DNA from: Microbacterium oxydans
GTDB lineage: Bacteria; Actinomycetota; Actinomycetes; Actinomycetales; Microbacteriaceae
NCBI RefSeq assembly: GCF_006540085.1
Contig: NZ_BJOG01000001.1
Span: 1,116,001-1,180,000 of the forward strand
DNA: 64,000 nt
Direction of reading: 5' to 3'
The translations under genes and the position numbers were made by a program. The notes beneath the pieces are model-generated. The model had not been told where the DNA came from, did not search any database, and worked only from the letters and a program-made list of their open reading frames with translations. Numbering within the stretch: the first letter of the stretch is position 1; the number at the start of each line of letters is the position of its first letter. Positions 1 to 8,484 of this stretch are shown here, in pieces.

Positions 1-1
1 C

Positions 2-574
2 CCGCAGGGCTCGGGCAAAGGCACGCAGGGCGTGCGGATCGCCGAGTCCTACGGCATCCCGGTCGTGTCGACCGGCGACATCTTCCGCGCGAACATCAAG
101 GAGGGAACGCCGCTCGGCCAGCAGGTCACGGCGATCCTCGACAAGGGTGACCTCGTTCCGGATGAGCTGACCAGCGAGATCGTGCGCGACCGTCTGTCGC
201 AGGAGGACGCAGCGCAGGGTTTCCTCCTCGACGGCTACCCGCGCAACACCGCACAGGTCGACCACCTCGAGTCGTTCCTCTCCGAACGGGGTGAGGCGCT
301 CGACGCCGTCATCCTCCTCGACGTGCCCCGCGAGGAGAGCCTGGAGCGTCTGACGCTCCGTGCGACCGAGCAGGGACGCTCCGACGACACCCCCGAGGCC
401 ATCGGTCACCGTCTCGACATCTACGAGAACGAGACCGCCCCGATCCTTGAGGTCTATGGCGCCAAGGGCATCGTCGACCGCATCGACGGCGTCGGCTCGC
501 TCGACGAGATCACCGAGCGCATCGCACAGGCTCTGGCCGCGCGCGGCCTGCGTCCCGCGGTCTCCACCTCCTGA
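2..574 (+). CDS. adk: Adenylate kinase, 5' end outside the window
   Basis: Interconverts ATP + AMP and 2 ADP in the cytoplasm. The window opens inside the P-loop: the first in-frame codons read PQGSGKGTQ, so only the extreme N-terminus is missing. The LDGYPRN motif (AMP-binding lid side) and the RSDDTPEAI segment are present. The LID is the short type without zinc cysteines. The gene ends in TGA one base before the map start codon, the usual secY-adk-map order of ribosomal operons. An internal GTG at 32 would remove the P-loop, so it is not the real start. Confidence 0.97.
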   Translation, partial: PQGSGKGTQGVRIAESYGIPVVSTGDIFRANIKEGTPLGQQVTAILDKGDLVPDELTSEIVRDRLSQEDAAQGFLLDGYPRNTAQVDHLESFLSERGEALDAVILLDVPREESLERLTLRATEQGRSDDTPEAIGHRLDIYENETAPILEVYGAKGIVDRIDGVGSLDEITERIAQALAARGLRPAVSTS

Positions 575-575
575 G

Positions 576-1427
576 ATGTTCCGCCGGTCGATCTACAAGA
601 CCCCGGCTCAGTTGCGGGCCATGGTGGAGCCCGGGCTGATCACGGCAGCGGCACTGGACGCCGTCCGCCCGCTGATCAAGGCCGGGGTCACCACCCTCGA
701 ACTCGACACCGTGGCGAACCGCACCATCCTCGCCCGCGGCGCCGAGTCGAATTTCCAGCTGGTGCGCGGCTACCACCACACGACCTGCATCTCGGTGAAC
801 GAGCAGGTCGTGCACGGGATCCCGGGGGAGCGGGTGCTCCAGCCGGGAGACATCGTGTCGGTCGACTGCGGTGCGCAGTTCCGCGGGTGGAACGGCGACA
901 GCGCCATCACGGTCGTCGTGCCCGACCCGGAGCGCCCGGAGCTCGTCGCCCAGCGCGAAGAGCTCTCCCGCGTCACCGAGGGGTCGATGTGGGCCGGGAT
1001 CGCCGCCATGGCCTCGGTCTCGTCCATCGACGAGATCGGCGCGGCCATCCAGGACTACATCGAGGCTCAGGGGCCCTCAGCGGTCTCGGGCGAGCCCTAC
1101 GGCATCCTGCGCGAGTACGTGGGTCACGGCATCGGGCGCAAGATGCACGAGGCCCCCAGCGTCTTCAACTACCGCACGCCCGATCGTGGCGAAGACGTGA
1201 AGCCCGGTCTGGTGCTCGCGATCGAGCCCATGGTCACCGCCGGCGGAGATGCGACCTTCATCGAGGAGGACGACTGGACCGTCACGACGGTGGACGGTAC
1301 GGACGGCTCCCATTGGGAACATAGTGTCGCCCTGCATGATGGGGGTATCTGGGTGCTCACCGCGCCCGATGGAGGAAGAGCCGGACTCGCCCCGTTCGGG
1401 GTAGAGCCTCGAGAGATCGGAAAGTAA
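576..1427 (+). CDS. map: Type I methionine aminopeptidase
   Basis: Removes the initiator methionine from nascent proteins; a cytoplasmic di-metal enzyme. The 283-residue protein carries the five metal ligands of the family: Asp in SVDCGA, Asp in NGDSA, His in GHGIG, Glu in AIEPM and Glu in SHWEHS. The ATG at 576 lies one base after the adk stop and gives the normal family length. An upstream in-frame extension starting at 360 would lie entirely inside adk and is out of frame with it. The stop overlaps the next gene by one base (TAATG), implying translational coupling. Confidence 0.96.
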   Translation: MFRRSIYKTPAQLRAMVEPGLITAAALDAVRPLIKAGVTTLELDTVANRTILARGAESNFQLVRGYHHTTCISVNEQVVHGIPGERVLQPGDIVSVDCGAQFRGWNGDSAITVVVPDPERPELVAQREELSRVTEGSMWAGIAAMASVSSIDEIGAAIQDYIEAQGPSAVSGEPYGILREYVGHGIGRKMHEAPSVFNYRTPDRGEDVKPGLVLAIEPMVTAGGDATFIEEDDWTVTTVDGTDGSHWEHSVALHDGGIWVLTAPDGGRAGLAPFGVEPREIGK

Positions 1428-2095
1428 TGGCAGCGGCGAAGAGCAACACCAACTGGTTCGCGATCGGCGTCTCGATCGCCGTCGTCGTGGTGCTGGTGGC
1501 GATCGGCGGTCTCGTGGTGTTCCTCAACAACCAGGCCACCGCGCCCGGTGCGACGCCCAAGGCCAACGACACGTTCAACTCCGAGACCGGGGCGATCTCG
1601 TTCGGGGACGGCGAAGACACGATCGCGGTGTTCGTCGATTTCCAGTGCCCGGTCTGCAAGACCTTCGAGGACCAGTTCGGTGGACAGCTGGAGGCTGCGG
1701 CCGCCGACGGTCGTATCACCCTCGAGTACCACCCCATCGCGATCCTCGACCGGTTCTCGCAGGGGACCGAGTACTCGTCGCGCTCGGCCGGTGCCGCGGT
1801 GTGCGTCGCCGAGTCGAACCCGGAGCTGTACCTCGACTTCGCCAAGACGCTGTTCGAGAACCAGCCCGCGGAGAACACCTCGGGTCTCACCAACGACCAG
1901 CTCGCGGGCTTCGCGACGCAGGTCGGCGCAGACGACGCCGTGTCGTGCATCACCGATGAGACGTACCGCAAGTTCGGGGCAGCCCAGGCGAAGTCGCACG
2001 AGATCGCGGGAACGCCGACGGTCGAGATCAACGGAACGCGCCTCAACCTGCAGGACCAGGCCGACCTCAAGAAGTTCACCGACCTGATCAGCTGA
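1427..2095 (+). CDS. Membrane-anchored DsbA-like thiol:disulfide protein
   Basis: A 222-residue protein with an N-terminal membrane anchor at about residues 12-33 and an extracytoplasmic thioredoxin-fold domain. The redox motif CPVC sits at residues 74-77 and the cis-proline loop is GTPTVE near residue 196. This matches the DsbA/thioredoxin_4 proteins of Actinobacteria, which oxidise or reduce cysteines in exported proteins. Its start overlaps the map stop by one base, so it is co-translated with map. The physiological partner cannot be read from sequence; a disulfide oxidoreductase role is a family inference. Confidence 0.88.
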   Translation: MAAAKSNTNWFAIGVSIAVVVVLVAIGGLVVFLNNQATAPGATPKANDTFNSETGAISFGDGEDTIAVFVDFQCPVCKTFEDQFGGQLEAAAADGRITLEYHPIAILDRFSQGTEYSSRSAGAAVCVAESNPELYLDFAKTLFENQPAENTSGLTNDQLAGFATQVGADDAVSCITDETYRKFGAAQAKSHEIAGTPTVEINGTRLNLQDQADLKKFTDLIS

Positions 2096-2126
2096 GCCCG
2101 CTGCTCGTCCGCCGCGCGCGGTCGAG

Positions 2127-2155
2127 TTGCCGGATGGCTCCGGAGCGTCTAACAT
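2127..2155 (+). promoter_or_regulatory. Sigma70-type promoter for infA
   Basis: TTGCCG (2127-2132) and TAACAT (2150-2155) are separated by exactly 17 bp. They lie in the gap between the DsbA-like gene and infA, leaving a leader of about 100 nt. The hexamers match the housekeeping sigma consensus well for this GC content. Confidence 0.6.
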
Positions 2156-2260
2156 AGATCTTTGGTGCTTTGTGCCTTGATTCGGCGTGTCCGTCGGCGC
2201 AGTACCGCAATCCCATCACCCACCGCAGATCGACCGATCTGCAGAAGCGTCAGCGAGGCT

Positions 2261-2482
2261 ATGGCTAAGAAAGACGGTGTCATCGAGATCGAGGGCGTGA
2301 TCTCCGAGGCTCTGCCCAACGCGATGTTCCGCGTTGAGCTCAGCAACGGACACAAGGTCCTTGCAACGATCTCCGGCAAGATGCGGCAGAACTACATCCG
2401 CATCATCCCCGAGGACCGCGTGGTCGTGGAGCTCAGCCCCTACGACCTCACCCGCGGCCGTATCGTCTACCGCTACCGCTGA
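2261..2482 (+). CDS. infA: Translation initiation factor IF-1
   Basis: A 73-residue S1/OB-fold protein that binds the ribosomal A site during initiation. It has the family hallmarks: [12 protein letters not shown] at the start, FRVELSNGH in the middle and GRIVYRYR at the end. The ATG at 2261 is fixed by the universal MAKK start; an in-frame extension to 2162 would run through the leader. It begins the infA-rpmJ-rpsM-rpsK-rpoA-rplQ run typical of Actinobacteria. Confidence 0.98.
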   Translation: MAKKDGVIEIEGVISEALPNAMFRVELSNGHKVLATISGKMRQNYIRIIPEDRVVVELSPYDLTRGRIVYRYR

Positions 2483-2546
2483 TCGGTCGAGAAGTAACGG
2501 CCTGCCCCTGCCGGGGGCGGTACGAAGACAGCGAACAGGAAACATC

Positions 2547-2663
2547 ATGAAGGTCAACCCCAGCGTCAAGCCCATCTGCGATCACTGCAAGGTGATCCGC
2601 CGTCACGGCCGCGTCATGGTGATCTGCAAGAGCAACCCGCGTCACAAGCAGCGCCAGGGCTGA
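2547..2663 (+). CDS. rpmJ: Ribosomal protein bL36
   Basis: A 38-residue ribosomal protein of the large subunit. It starts [11 protein letters not shown] and ends HKQRQG. The zinc-ribbon ligands of the C+ form are visible as C-D-H-C and VICKSNPRH (three Cys and one His). It starts after an AACAGGAAAC ribosome-binding stretch. It is too short to be called from length alone, but the sequence is unmistakable. Confidence 0.98.
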   Translation: MKVNPSVKPICDHCKVIRRHGRVMVICKSNPRHKQRQG

Positions 2664-2670
2664 GTCCCTG

Positions 2671-2701
2671 GCGGGCCCGCCGGTCTGATCGACGGGCCCG
2701 C
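2671..2701 (+). terminator. Hairpin between rpmJ and rpsM
   Basis: GCGGGCCCG (2671-2679) pairs perfectly with CGGGCCCGC (2693-2701) around a 13-nt loop. There is no T tract, so it may act as an attenuator or processing site rather than a full stop before rpsM. Confidence 0.4.
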
Positions 2702-2841
2702 GCTGTGCGGTATCGCTCACGCACATCTCACAACTGAATACACAACGGCAGGATCAGAACCCGCGCATGCGGGGGACACCTCGGGGCGGAGGCCCGGGCA
2801 CCGATCCTGTTCCACACCTCCACAACACCCAGGAGAACCGC

Positions 2842-3216
<375 letters not shown>

Positions 3217-3247
3217 GCGCGGCCCCAGGGACTAGGAGAACACTTTC

Positions 3248-3646
3248 ATGGCTGCACCCAAGGCCGCCGCGCGCAAGCCGCGCCGCAAGGAAAAGAAGAA
3301 CATCGCGCTGGGCCAGGCCCACATCAAGTCGACGTTCAACAACACGATCGTCTCGATCACCGACCCGTCCGGCGCCGTCATCGCCTGGGCATCGTCGGGT
3401 GGCGTGGGCTTCAAGGGCTCCCGCAAGTCGACCCCGTACGCCGCCGGCATGGCTGCCGAGTCCGCTGCCCGTCAGGCTGCGGAGCACGGCGTCAAGAAGG
3501 TCGACGTCCTCGTGAAGGGTCCGGGCTCCGGCCGCGAGACCGCGATCCGCTCGCTCCAGGCCGCAGGCCTCGAGGTCGGCTCGATCCAGGACGTCACCCC
3601 GCAGGCACACAACGGCTGCCGTCCGCCGAAGCGTCGCCGCGTCTGA
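3248..3646 (+). CDS. rpsK: Ribosomal protein uS11
   Basis: A 132-residue protein of the 30S platform. The conserved block [13 protein letters not shown] lies at about residues 31-43 and the C-terminal block ends CRPPKRRRV, as in all bacterial uS11 proteins. The start follows AGGAGAACACTTTC. It is followed by a 12-bp hairpin and a gap of 134 bp before rpoA. Confidence 0.98.
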   Translation: MAAPKAAARKPRRKEKKNIALGQAHIKSTFNNTIVSITDPSGAVIAWASSGGVGFKGSRKSTPYAAGMAAESAARQAAEHGVKKVDVLVKGPGSGRETAIRSLQAAGLEVGSIQDVTPQAHNGCRPPKRRRV

Positions 3647-3653
3647 TTCGCGT

Positions 3654-3693
3654 GTCGAGCCGCTCGGTCCCTTCGCGGTCTGAGCGGCTCGAC
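3654..3693 (+). terminator. Hairpin between rpsK and rpoA
   Basis: GTCGAGCCGCTC (3654-3665) is perfectly complementary to GAGCGGCTCGAC (3682-3693), with a 16-nt loop. It lacks a T tract. It may reduce read-through and so set the level of rpoA relative to the ribosomal proteins. Confidence 0.45.
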
Positions 3694-3780
3694 GCCCGCG
3701 TGCGGGCATCGACTTCCACAACTCAAAACCTCACCCCACCACATGTCATATAGCGGGCATGTGATCGAAAGGAACACAGA

Positions 3781-4770
3781 GTGCTTATTGCACAGCGTCC
3801 CACACTGACCGAGGAAAAGATCGTCGAGAACCGTAGCCGGTTCATCATCGAGCCTCTGGAGCCCGGCTTCGGTTACACGATCGGCAACGCGCTGCGCCGC
3901 AGCCTGCTGTCGTCGATCCCCGGTGCTGCTGTCACCAGCGTTCGCATCGACGGCGTGCTGCACGAGTTCAGCACCATCCCCGGCGTGAAGGAGGATGTCA
4001 CCGAGATCATCCTCAACATCAAGCAGCTCGTCGTCTCGTCGGAGCGCGATGAGCCCATCACCGCGTACCTGCGCAAGACCGGTGCGGGCGAAGTCACCGC
4101 CGCTGACATCTCGGCTCCGGCCGGTGTCGAGGTGCAGAACCCCGAGCTCGTCATCGCGACGTTGAACGACACCGCGAAGTTCGAGCTCGAGCTCACCATC
4201 GAGCGTGGCCGTGGCTACGTCTCGGCGACGCAGAACCGCAACGAGTATGCCGAGGCCGGTCAGATCCCGATCGACTCGATCTACTCGCCGGTCCTCAAGG
4301 TCAGCTACCGCGTCGACGCGACCCGTGCCGGGGAGCGCACCGACTTCGACAAGCTCGTCCTGGATGTCGAGACCAAGTCGGCGATCAGCCCCCGCGACGC
4401 CGTCGCTTCGGCTGCGAAGACGCTCACCGAGCTGTTCGGTCTCGCCCGCGAGCTGAACGTCGAGGCCGAGGGCATCGAGATCGGCCCGGCGCCGGTGGAG
4501 GCAGTGAACTCCAGCGAGCTGTCGATGCCGATCGAGGACCTCGACCTGTCGGTCCGCTCGTACAACTGCCTGAAGCGTGAGGGCATCAACACCGTTTCCG
4601 AGCTCGTCGCCCTGTCGGAGACGCAGCTCATGAACATCCGCAATTTCGGCCAGAAGTCGGTCGACGAGGTGCGCGACAAGCTCATCTCGCTCGGTCTGTC
4701 GCTCAAGGATTCGGTGCCCGGTTTCGACGGCGCCCACTTCTACGGCGGCAGCGAAGACGAGTCCTTCTGA
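3781..4770 (+). CDS. rpoA: RNA polymerase alpha subunit
   Basis: A 329-residue subunit that dimerises to nucleate RNA polymerase. Residues 1 to about 230 form the assembly domain ([15 protein letters not shown] is the dimer helix), followed by a flexible linker and the C-terminal DNA/activator-binding domain at about 250-315 ([17 protein letters not shown] and [11 protein letters not shown]). The start is GTG at 3781, preceded by GAAAGGAACACA, and gives the MLIAQRP N-terminus usual in actinobacteria. Confidence 0.98.
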   Translation: MLIAQRPTLTEEKIVENRSRFIIEPLEPGFGYTIGNALRRSLLSSIPGAAVTSVRIDGVLHEFSTIPGVKEDVTEIILNIKQLVVSSERDEPITAYLRKTGAGEVTAADISAPAGVEVQNPELVIATLNDTAKFELELTIERGRGYVSATQNRNEYAEAGQIPIDSIYSPVLKVSYRVDATRAGERTDFDKLVLDVETKSAISPRDAVASAAKTLTELFGLARELNVEAEGIEIGPAPVEAVNSSELSMPIEDLDLSVRSYNCLKREGINTVSELVALSETQLMNIRNFGQKSVDEVRDKLISLGLSLKDSVPGFDGAHFYGGSEDESF

Positions 4771-4803
4771 TACCCGACCTTTCTGACCAGGAGTTAGACG
4801 ATT

Positions 4804-5361
4804 ATGCCCAAGCCCACTAAGGGTCCCCGCCTCGGAGGCGGCCCCGCCCACGAGCGCCTGATGCTTGCCAACCTCGCGGCGGCGCTCTACACCCACAAGT
4901 CGATCAAGACGACCGAGACCAAGGCCAAGCGCCTTCGTCCGCTCGCCGAGCGACTGATCACGTTCGCCAAGCGTGGCGACCTGCACGCGCGTCGTCGCGT
5001 GCTCTCGGTCATCGGTGACAAGGAAGTCGTGCACGTCCTGTTCTCCGAGATCGCGCCGCTCGTCGCGGACCGTGAGGGTGGCTACACCCGCATCACGAAG
5101 GTCGGCAACCGCAAGGGCGACAACGCTCCGATGGCCGTGATCGAGCTCGTCCTCGAGCCCGTCACCCCGAAGGCGAAGTCGACCAAGAAGGCTGCTTCTC
5201 CGAAGGCCGAGAAGGCCGAGAAGCCGGCTGAGGTCGTCGAGGAGGCTCCCGCTGAGGAGGCTCCCGCCGACGAGACCGTCGAGGCCGGCGCCGAGTCGCA
5301 GGCCGAAGGCGAAGCCGCTGAGGCTGCTGCCGAGGACGCTGTCGAGAAGAAGTCCGAGTAA
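4804..5361 (+). CDS. rplQ: Ribosomal protein bL17 with Ala/Glu-rich tail
   Basis: A large-subunit protein near the exit tunnel. Residues 1 to about 117 are the bL17 core ([43 protein letters not shown]). The remaining roughly 68 residues are a low-complexity Lys/Ala then Glu/Ala tail rich in PAEE and AAEAA repeats. Extensions of this kind are known on actinobacterial bL17, but the length (185 against about 120 in E. coli) is notable. It is the last gene before the operon terminator. Confidence 0.97.
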   Translation: MPKPTKGPRLGGGPAHERLMLANLAAALYTHKSIKTTETKAKRLRPLAERLITFAKRGDLHARRRVLSVIGDKEVVHVLFSEIAPLVADREGGYTRITKVGNRKGDNAPMAVIELVLEPVTPKAKSTKKAASPKAEKAEKPAEVVEEAPAEEAPADETVEAGAESQAEGEAAEAAAEDAVEKKSE

Positions 5362-5370
5362 GCACTCGCT

Positions 5371-5415
5371 CACGAAGAAGCCCGCCGCCCTTTCGGGGTG
5401 GCGGGCTTCTTCGTG
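5371..5415. terminator. Strong bidirectional terminator after rplQ
   Basis: A perfect 16-bp stem, CACGAAGAAGCCCGCC (5371-5386) with GGCGGGCTTCTTCGTG (5400-5415), encloses a 13-nt loop that can itself pair (CCC/GGG). It sits between the convergent rplQ and acyl-CoA ligase genes and can serve both. Confidence 0.9.
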
Positions 5416-5430
5416 TTCCGGGCGACGTCG

Positions 5431-7005
5431 TCAGCGCGCGCGCAGATCCTTGCGCAGGATCTTCCCCGAGCTCGATTTGGGGATCACATCGATGAACTCC
5501 ACTTGCCGGACTTTCTCGTGCGGTGCCACGTGTGCGGCCACGTGCGCCATGACCGATTCTGCATCGAGGTCGGCGCTCGGCTGACGGACGACGAACGCCT
5601 TCGGCACCTCCTGCCCGTCTTCATCGAAGGCACCGATGACGGCCGCATCGGCGATGGCGGGGTGCTCGAGCAGCACGGCTTCCAGCACGGCGGGTGCCAC
5701 CTGATAGCCCTTGTACTTGATGAGCTCCTTGAGCCGGTCGACGATCCGGTAGATGCCGTCGTGCGTGACAGTCGCCACATCGCCGGTGTGCAACCAACCA
5801 TCGGCGTCGAGCATCTCCGCCGTGGCATCCGGGCGATTGAGGTACCCGACCATCACCTGGGGGCCGCGCACCCACAGCTCACCGGGCTCGCTCGTTCCCG
5901 ACTCGGGCACCGTGACGTCCTCGCCCGACTCGGGGTCGACGAGGCGTGCTTCCGTGTTCGGAACGAGGGGACCGATGCTCGAGCGGTCGATGTCGGTGCG
6001 TGTTTCGGAGGTGAGGTTCACCGCGGGACTGGTCTCGGTCATGCCGTAGCCCTGGGTGACGATACAGCCCAGCCGGTTGGCCACCGCCGAGGCCAGCGCT
6101 CCGTCGAGAGGGGCGGCGCCGGAGAAGACGACCTTCACAGAGGAGAGGTCGTACTGGTCGATGATCGGGTGCTTCGCAAGGGCGACCGCGATCGGGGGAG
6201 CGACGAACACCCACGTGGTGCGGTGCTCGGCGATGATGCGCAGGAACTCGGGAAGGTCGAACTTCGGCATCGTGACGAGTCCGGCGCGCTGTCGCAGCGC
6301 GAAGTTCAGCAGCACCGTCATGCCGTAGATGTGGAAGAAGGGCAGGACGGCGAGCACCCGGTCGCTCGCAACGACGCCGAGCACCGGGCCGCACTGCGAC
6401 ACGTTCGCGACCAGGTTGCGGTGCGTGAGCATCACGCCCTTCGGGCGTCCGGTCGTTCCCGAGGAGTAGGGGAGCACGGCGAGGTGGGTGGACGGGTCGA
6501 AGGACACAGCCGGTGCCGGGTGCCCTTCGCCGAGGAGTGCAGCGAGCGATGTGTGTCCGTCCGCGCCGTCGAGCACGATCACATGATCGGCATCGAAGCC
6601 GAGCTTCTCGGCAGCGGCCTGAGCTCCGGGGAGGAGCGGGGAGACCGTCACGAGCCAGGTCGCGCCGGCATCTGTGAGCTGATTCGCGATCTCCTCCGCC
6701 GTGTAGAGGGAGTTGATCGTGGTGGCCGTCGCCCCCGCGCGGAGGATGCCGTGGAACACGGTCGCGAAGGCGGGGACGTTGGGGCAGAGCACCCCGACCG
6801 TCGTGCCGACTCCCACCCCACGCGCCGCGAGAGCGCCGGCGAACAGATCGATCTGCCCGACGAGTTGACGATAGGTCGTGGTCGCGCCGCTCACGCCGTC
6901 GACGAGCGCGACGGTGTCGAGTTCGGCGTCGGTGAGGTCGCCGAAGAGGAACTGGTGGATGGAGACCTCGGGGATCTCCACATCGGGATAGGTACTGCGA
7001 ACCAT
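5431..7005 (-). CDS. Acyl-CoA ligase of the 4-coumarate-CoA ligase type
   Basis: An ATP-dependent adenylate-forming enzyme of 524 residues that activates a carboxylic acid as acyl-AMP and then acyl-CoA. It shows the A3 phosphate loop (YSSGTTGRPKGVMLTH), the A5 motif GYGMTETSP, the hinge region (GDVATVTHDG, DRLKELIKYKGYQV) and the catalytic A10 lysine in PKSSSGKILRKDL. The start at 7005 is chosen because GAAGGAGATCTC precedes that ATG; a 23-residue upstream extension has no such site. The acid substrate (fatty, phenylpropanoid or other) cannot be told from the sequence. It is monocistronic. Confidence 0.88.
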   Translation of the reverse strand: MVRSTYPDVEIPEVSIHQFLFGDLTDAELDTVALVDGVSGATTTYRQLVGQIDLFAGALAARGVGVGTTVGVLCPNVPAFATVFHGILRAGATATTINSLYTAEEIANQLTDAGATWLVTVSPLLPGAQAAAEKLGFDADHVIVLDGADGHTSLAALLGEGHPAPAVSFDPSTHLAVLPYSSGTTGRPKGVMLTHRNLVANVSQCGPVLGVVASDRVLAVLPFFHIYGMTVLLNFALRQRAGLVTMPKFDLPEFLRIIAEHRTTWVFVAPPIAVALAKHPIIDQYDLSSVKVVFSGAAPLDGALASAVANRLGCIVTQGYGMTETSPAVNLTSETRTDIDRSSIGPLVPNTEARLVDPESGEDVTVPESGTSEPGELWVRGPQVMVGYLNRPDATAEMLDADGWLHTGDVATVTHDGIYRIVDRLKELIKYKGYQVAPAVLEAVLLEHPAIADAAVIGAFDEDGQEVPKAFVVRQPSADLDAESVMAHVAAHVAPHEKVRQVEFIDVIPKSSSGKILRKDLRAR

Positions 7006-7106
7006 GAGATCTCCTTCGATCCGGGCAGGCTGACGACGTCGTCGGATGCGATCCAGTGTCGCACACAATGGCACTGCGTCCCAGGTGAATCGCGTACGTC
7101 CGAGAG

Positions 7107-8309
7107 TCAGACGGCGGCGCGATACCGGGTGCTCGGGCGGCCCTTGGTCGAGTAGTCGAGGGAGCGCGTCGCACTGCCGGACGCGGCGAGGTGCTCGAGG
7201 TAGCGGCGGGCACTGACGCGCGAGATGTCGAGGTCTTCGCCGATCTCGGTCGCCGACGCATCGGGGCGGGCGACGAGGGCGGCGGAGACACGGTCGAGCG
7301 TCTCCGCGCTGAGGCCCTTGGGCAGGCCGAGCCGCTGTCGGAAGGCGATGATGGCATCCGCCGCCTCCACGCGGCGGACCACGTCGTGCAGCTCGGTGTG
7401 ATCGCGCAGCAGGAGCGTCGCGCCGATGCCACCGGTGCCCGCATCGCTTCCGGTGCTCCGGGCGACGAGCACGTGCGACCCCACGATCACCGGCCGTCCG
7501 GCCGACTCGCCCTCTCGGAGCACGGTCGTGAGCTCCTCGCCGAGCGCGTCGGCGGCGGGCTCACCGTCGAGGTCAGCCGCGTCTCGGCCCAGGAAGCGGG
7601 CGGCGGCGTCGTTCACGAGCGTGATCCGTCCGCCGTCGTCCACCGTGATGACCCCTTCGCTGAGACCGTGCAGCGTCGTCTCCTGGTTCTTGACGAGGGC
7701 GGCGATCTGATGCGGCTCGAGACGGTAGATGCGCCGACGGATGATCGAGGTCACCCACGCGGATCCGAACACTCCGAGCACCGCGGCGGCCAGCATGGCG
7801 GAGATCAACCACACCAGGTTGGACGAGAACTCCTCGCTGAGCTCCGACTCGAGGATGCCGACGGACGCGGTGCCGATCACGTCGCCCTCGTCGTCGCGGA
7901 TGGGCACCTTGACCCGCCAGGAGGTGCCCAGCGTGCCGGTCTGCGTGCCGACGTAGATCTCGCCCGAGAGCGGGATCGACGGGTCGGTGGAGACCTTCTC
8001 GCCGATGCGGTCGGGGTTCGGGTGGGAATAGCGGATGCCCTCTTCGTTGGCGACGACGACGTAGGCGAGATCGGATGCCTCGCGGATGACCTCGGCGATC
8101 GGCTGGATCACGGCGGACGGCTCGACGTCGTCGAAGGCCGCGTGCACCGTGGGGAGGGCGGCGACCGATTGCGCGACGGCCTGCATCCGATCCTTGTAGG
8201 CCTCGCGGAGCGCCTGTTCCTGGAACGCTCCAGCCACGATGCCGGTCGCCAGGGTCACCAGGAACACGATCAGCGCTTGCAGCACGAGCAACTGCACGCG
8301 GAGCGTCAT
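7107..8309 (-). CDS. Chimeric CitA-type sensor / CitB-type DNA-binding regulator
   Basis: A 400-residue membrane protein with an unusual build. Residues 8-30 and about 168-192 are membrane helices flanking an extracytoplasmic domain like the citrate/C4-dicarboxylate sensors CitA and DcuS. A cytoplasmic PAS domain follows (about 205-305, ending GATLLLRDHTELHD). A normal kinase would continue with the phospho-accepting His and ATPase domain. Here the sequence passes instead into the C-terminal part of a CitB/DcuR response regulator (LPKGLSAETLDRV at 329, then the winged-helix block DISRVSARRYLEHL and GRPSTRYR). Kinase and receiver domains are absent, yet the frame is uninterrupted. It is divergent from tctCBA, where a CitAB-type pair usually sits. 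GTG at 8321 is an alternative start. Confidence 0.85.
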   Translation of the reverse strand: MTLRVQLLVLQALIVFLVTLATGIVAGAFQEQALREAYKDRMQAVAQSVAALPTVHAAFDDVEPSAVIQPIAEVIREASDLAYVVVANEEGIRYSHPNPDRIGEKVSTDPSIPLSGEIYVGTQTGTLGTSWRVKVPIRDDEGDVIGTASVGILESELSEEFSSNLVWLISAMLAAAVLGVFGSAWVTSIIRRRIYRLEPHQIAALVKNQETTLHGLSEGVITVDDGGRITLVNDAAARFLGRDAADLDGEPAADALGEELTTVLREGESAGRPVIVGSHVLVARSTGSDAGTGGIGATLLLRDHTELHDVVRRVEAADAIIAFRQRLGLPKGLSAETLDRVSAALVARPDASATEIGEDLDISRVSARRYLEHLAASGSATRSLDYSTKGRPSTRYRAAV

Positions 8310-8376
8310 CTTCGAGGCCACGTGCTCATTCTGGCCTCTCCACGAGTGGGGCGCGAGCGGGGTCGGGAGCCGCTCG

Positions 8377-8415
8377 CGACCAATAGTTCCGAAACTCCGA
8401 CCAATGGTTTCCGAA
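8377..8415 (+). promoter_or_regulatory. Direct repeats in the tct control region
   Basis: CGACCAATAGTTCCGAA (8377-8393) and CGACCAATGGTTTCCGAA (8398-8415) are two near-identical copies whose starts are 21 bp apart, about two helical turns. They lie between the divergent chimeric regulator and tctC. This is the arrangement expected for a regulator that binds as tandem protomers on one face of the DNA. Confidence 0.5.
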
Positions 8416-8484
8416 GCTGGAGCACCGGTACTCCGACCTCCATGGTGGATCCACAGCATCACGAACGCTCAAGGAGGAGCGCAC

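Noticed and set aside
360..575. A longer N-terminus for methionine aminopeptidase
   Set aside because: The extension overlaps adk out of frame, has Arg/Ser-rich antisense-like composition, and would exceed the family length. The ATG at 576 is right after the adk stop.
7107..8309. A frameshift or premature stop in a normal sensor kinase
   Set aside because: The frame is open throughout and the C-terminus is a complete CitB-type helix-turn-helix, not random sequence. An assembly collapse remains possible and is stated in the finding.
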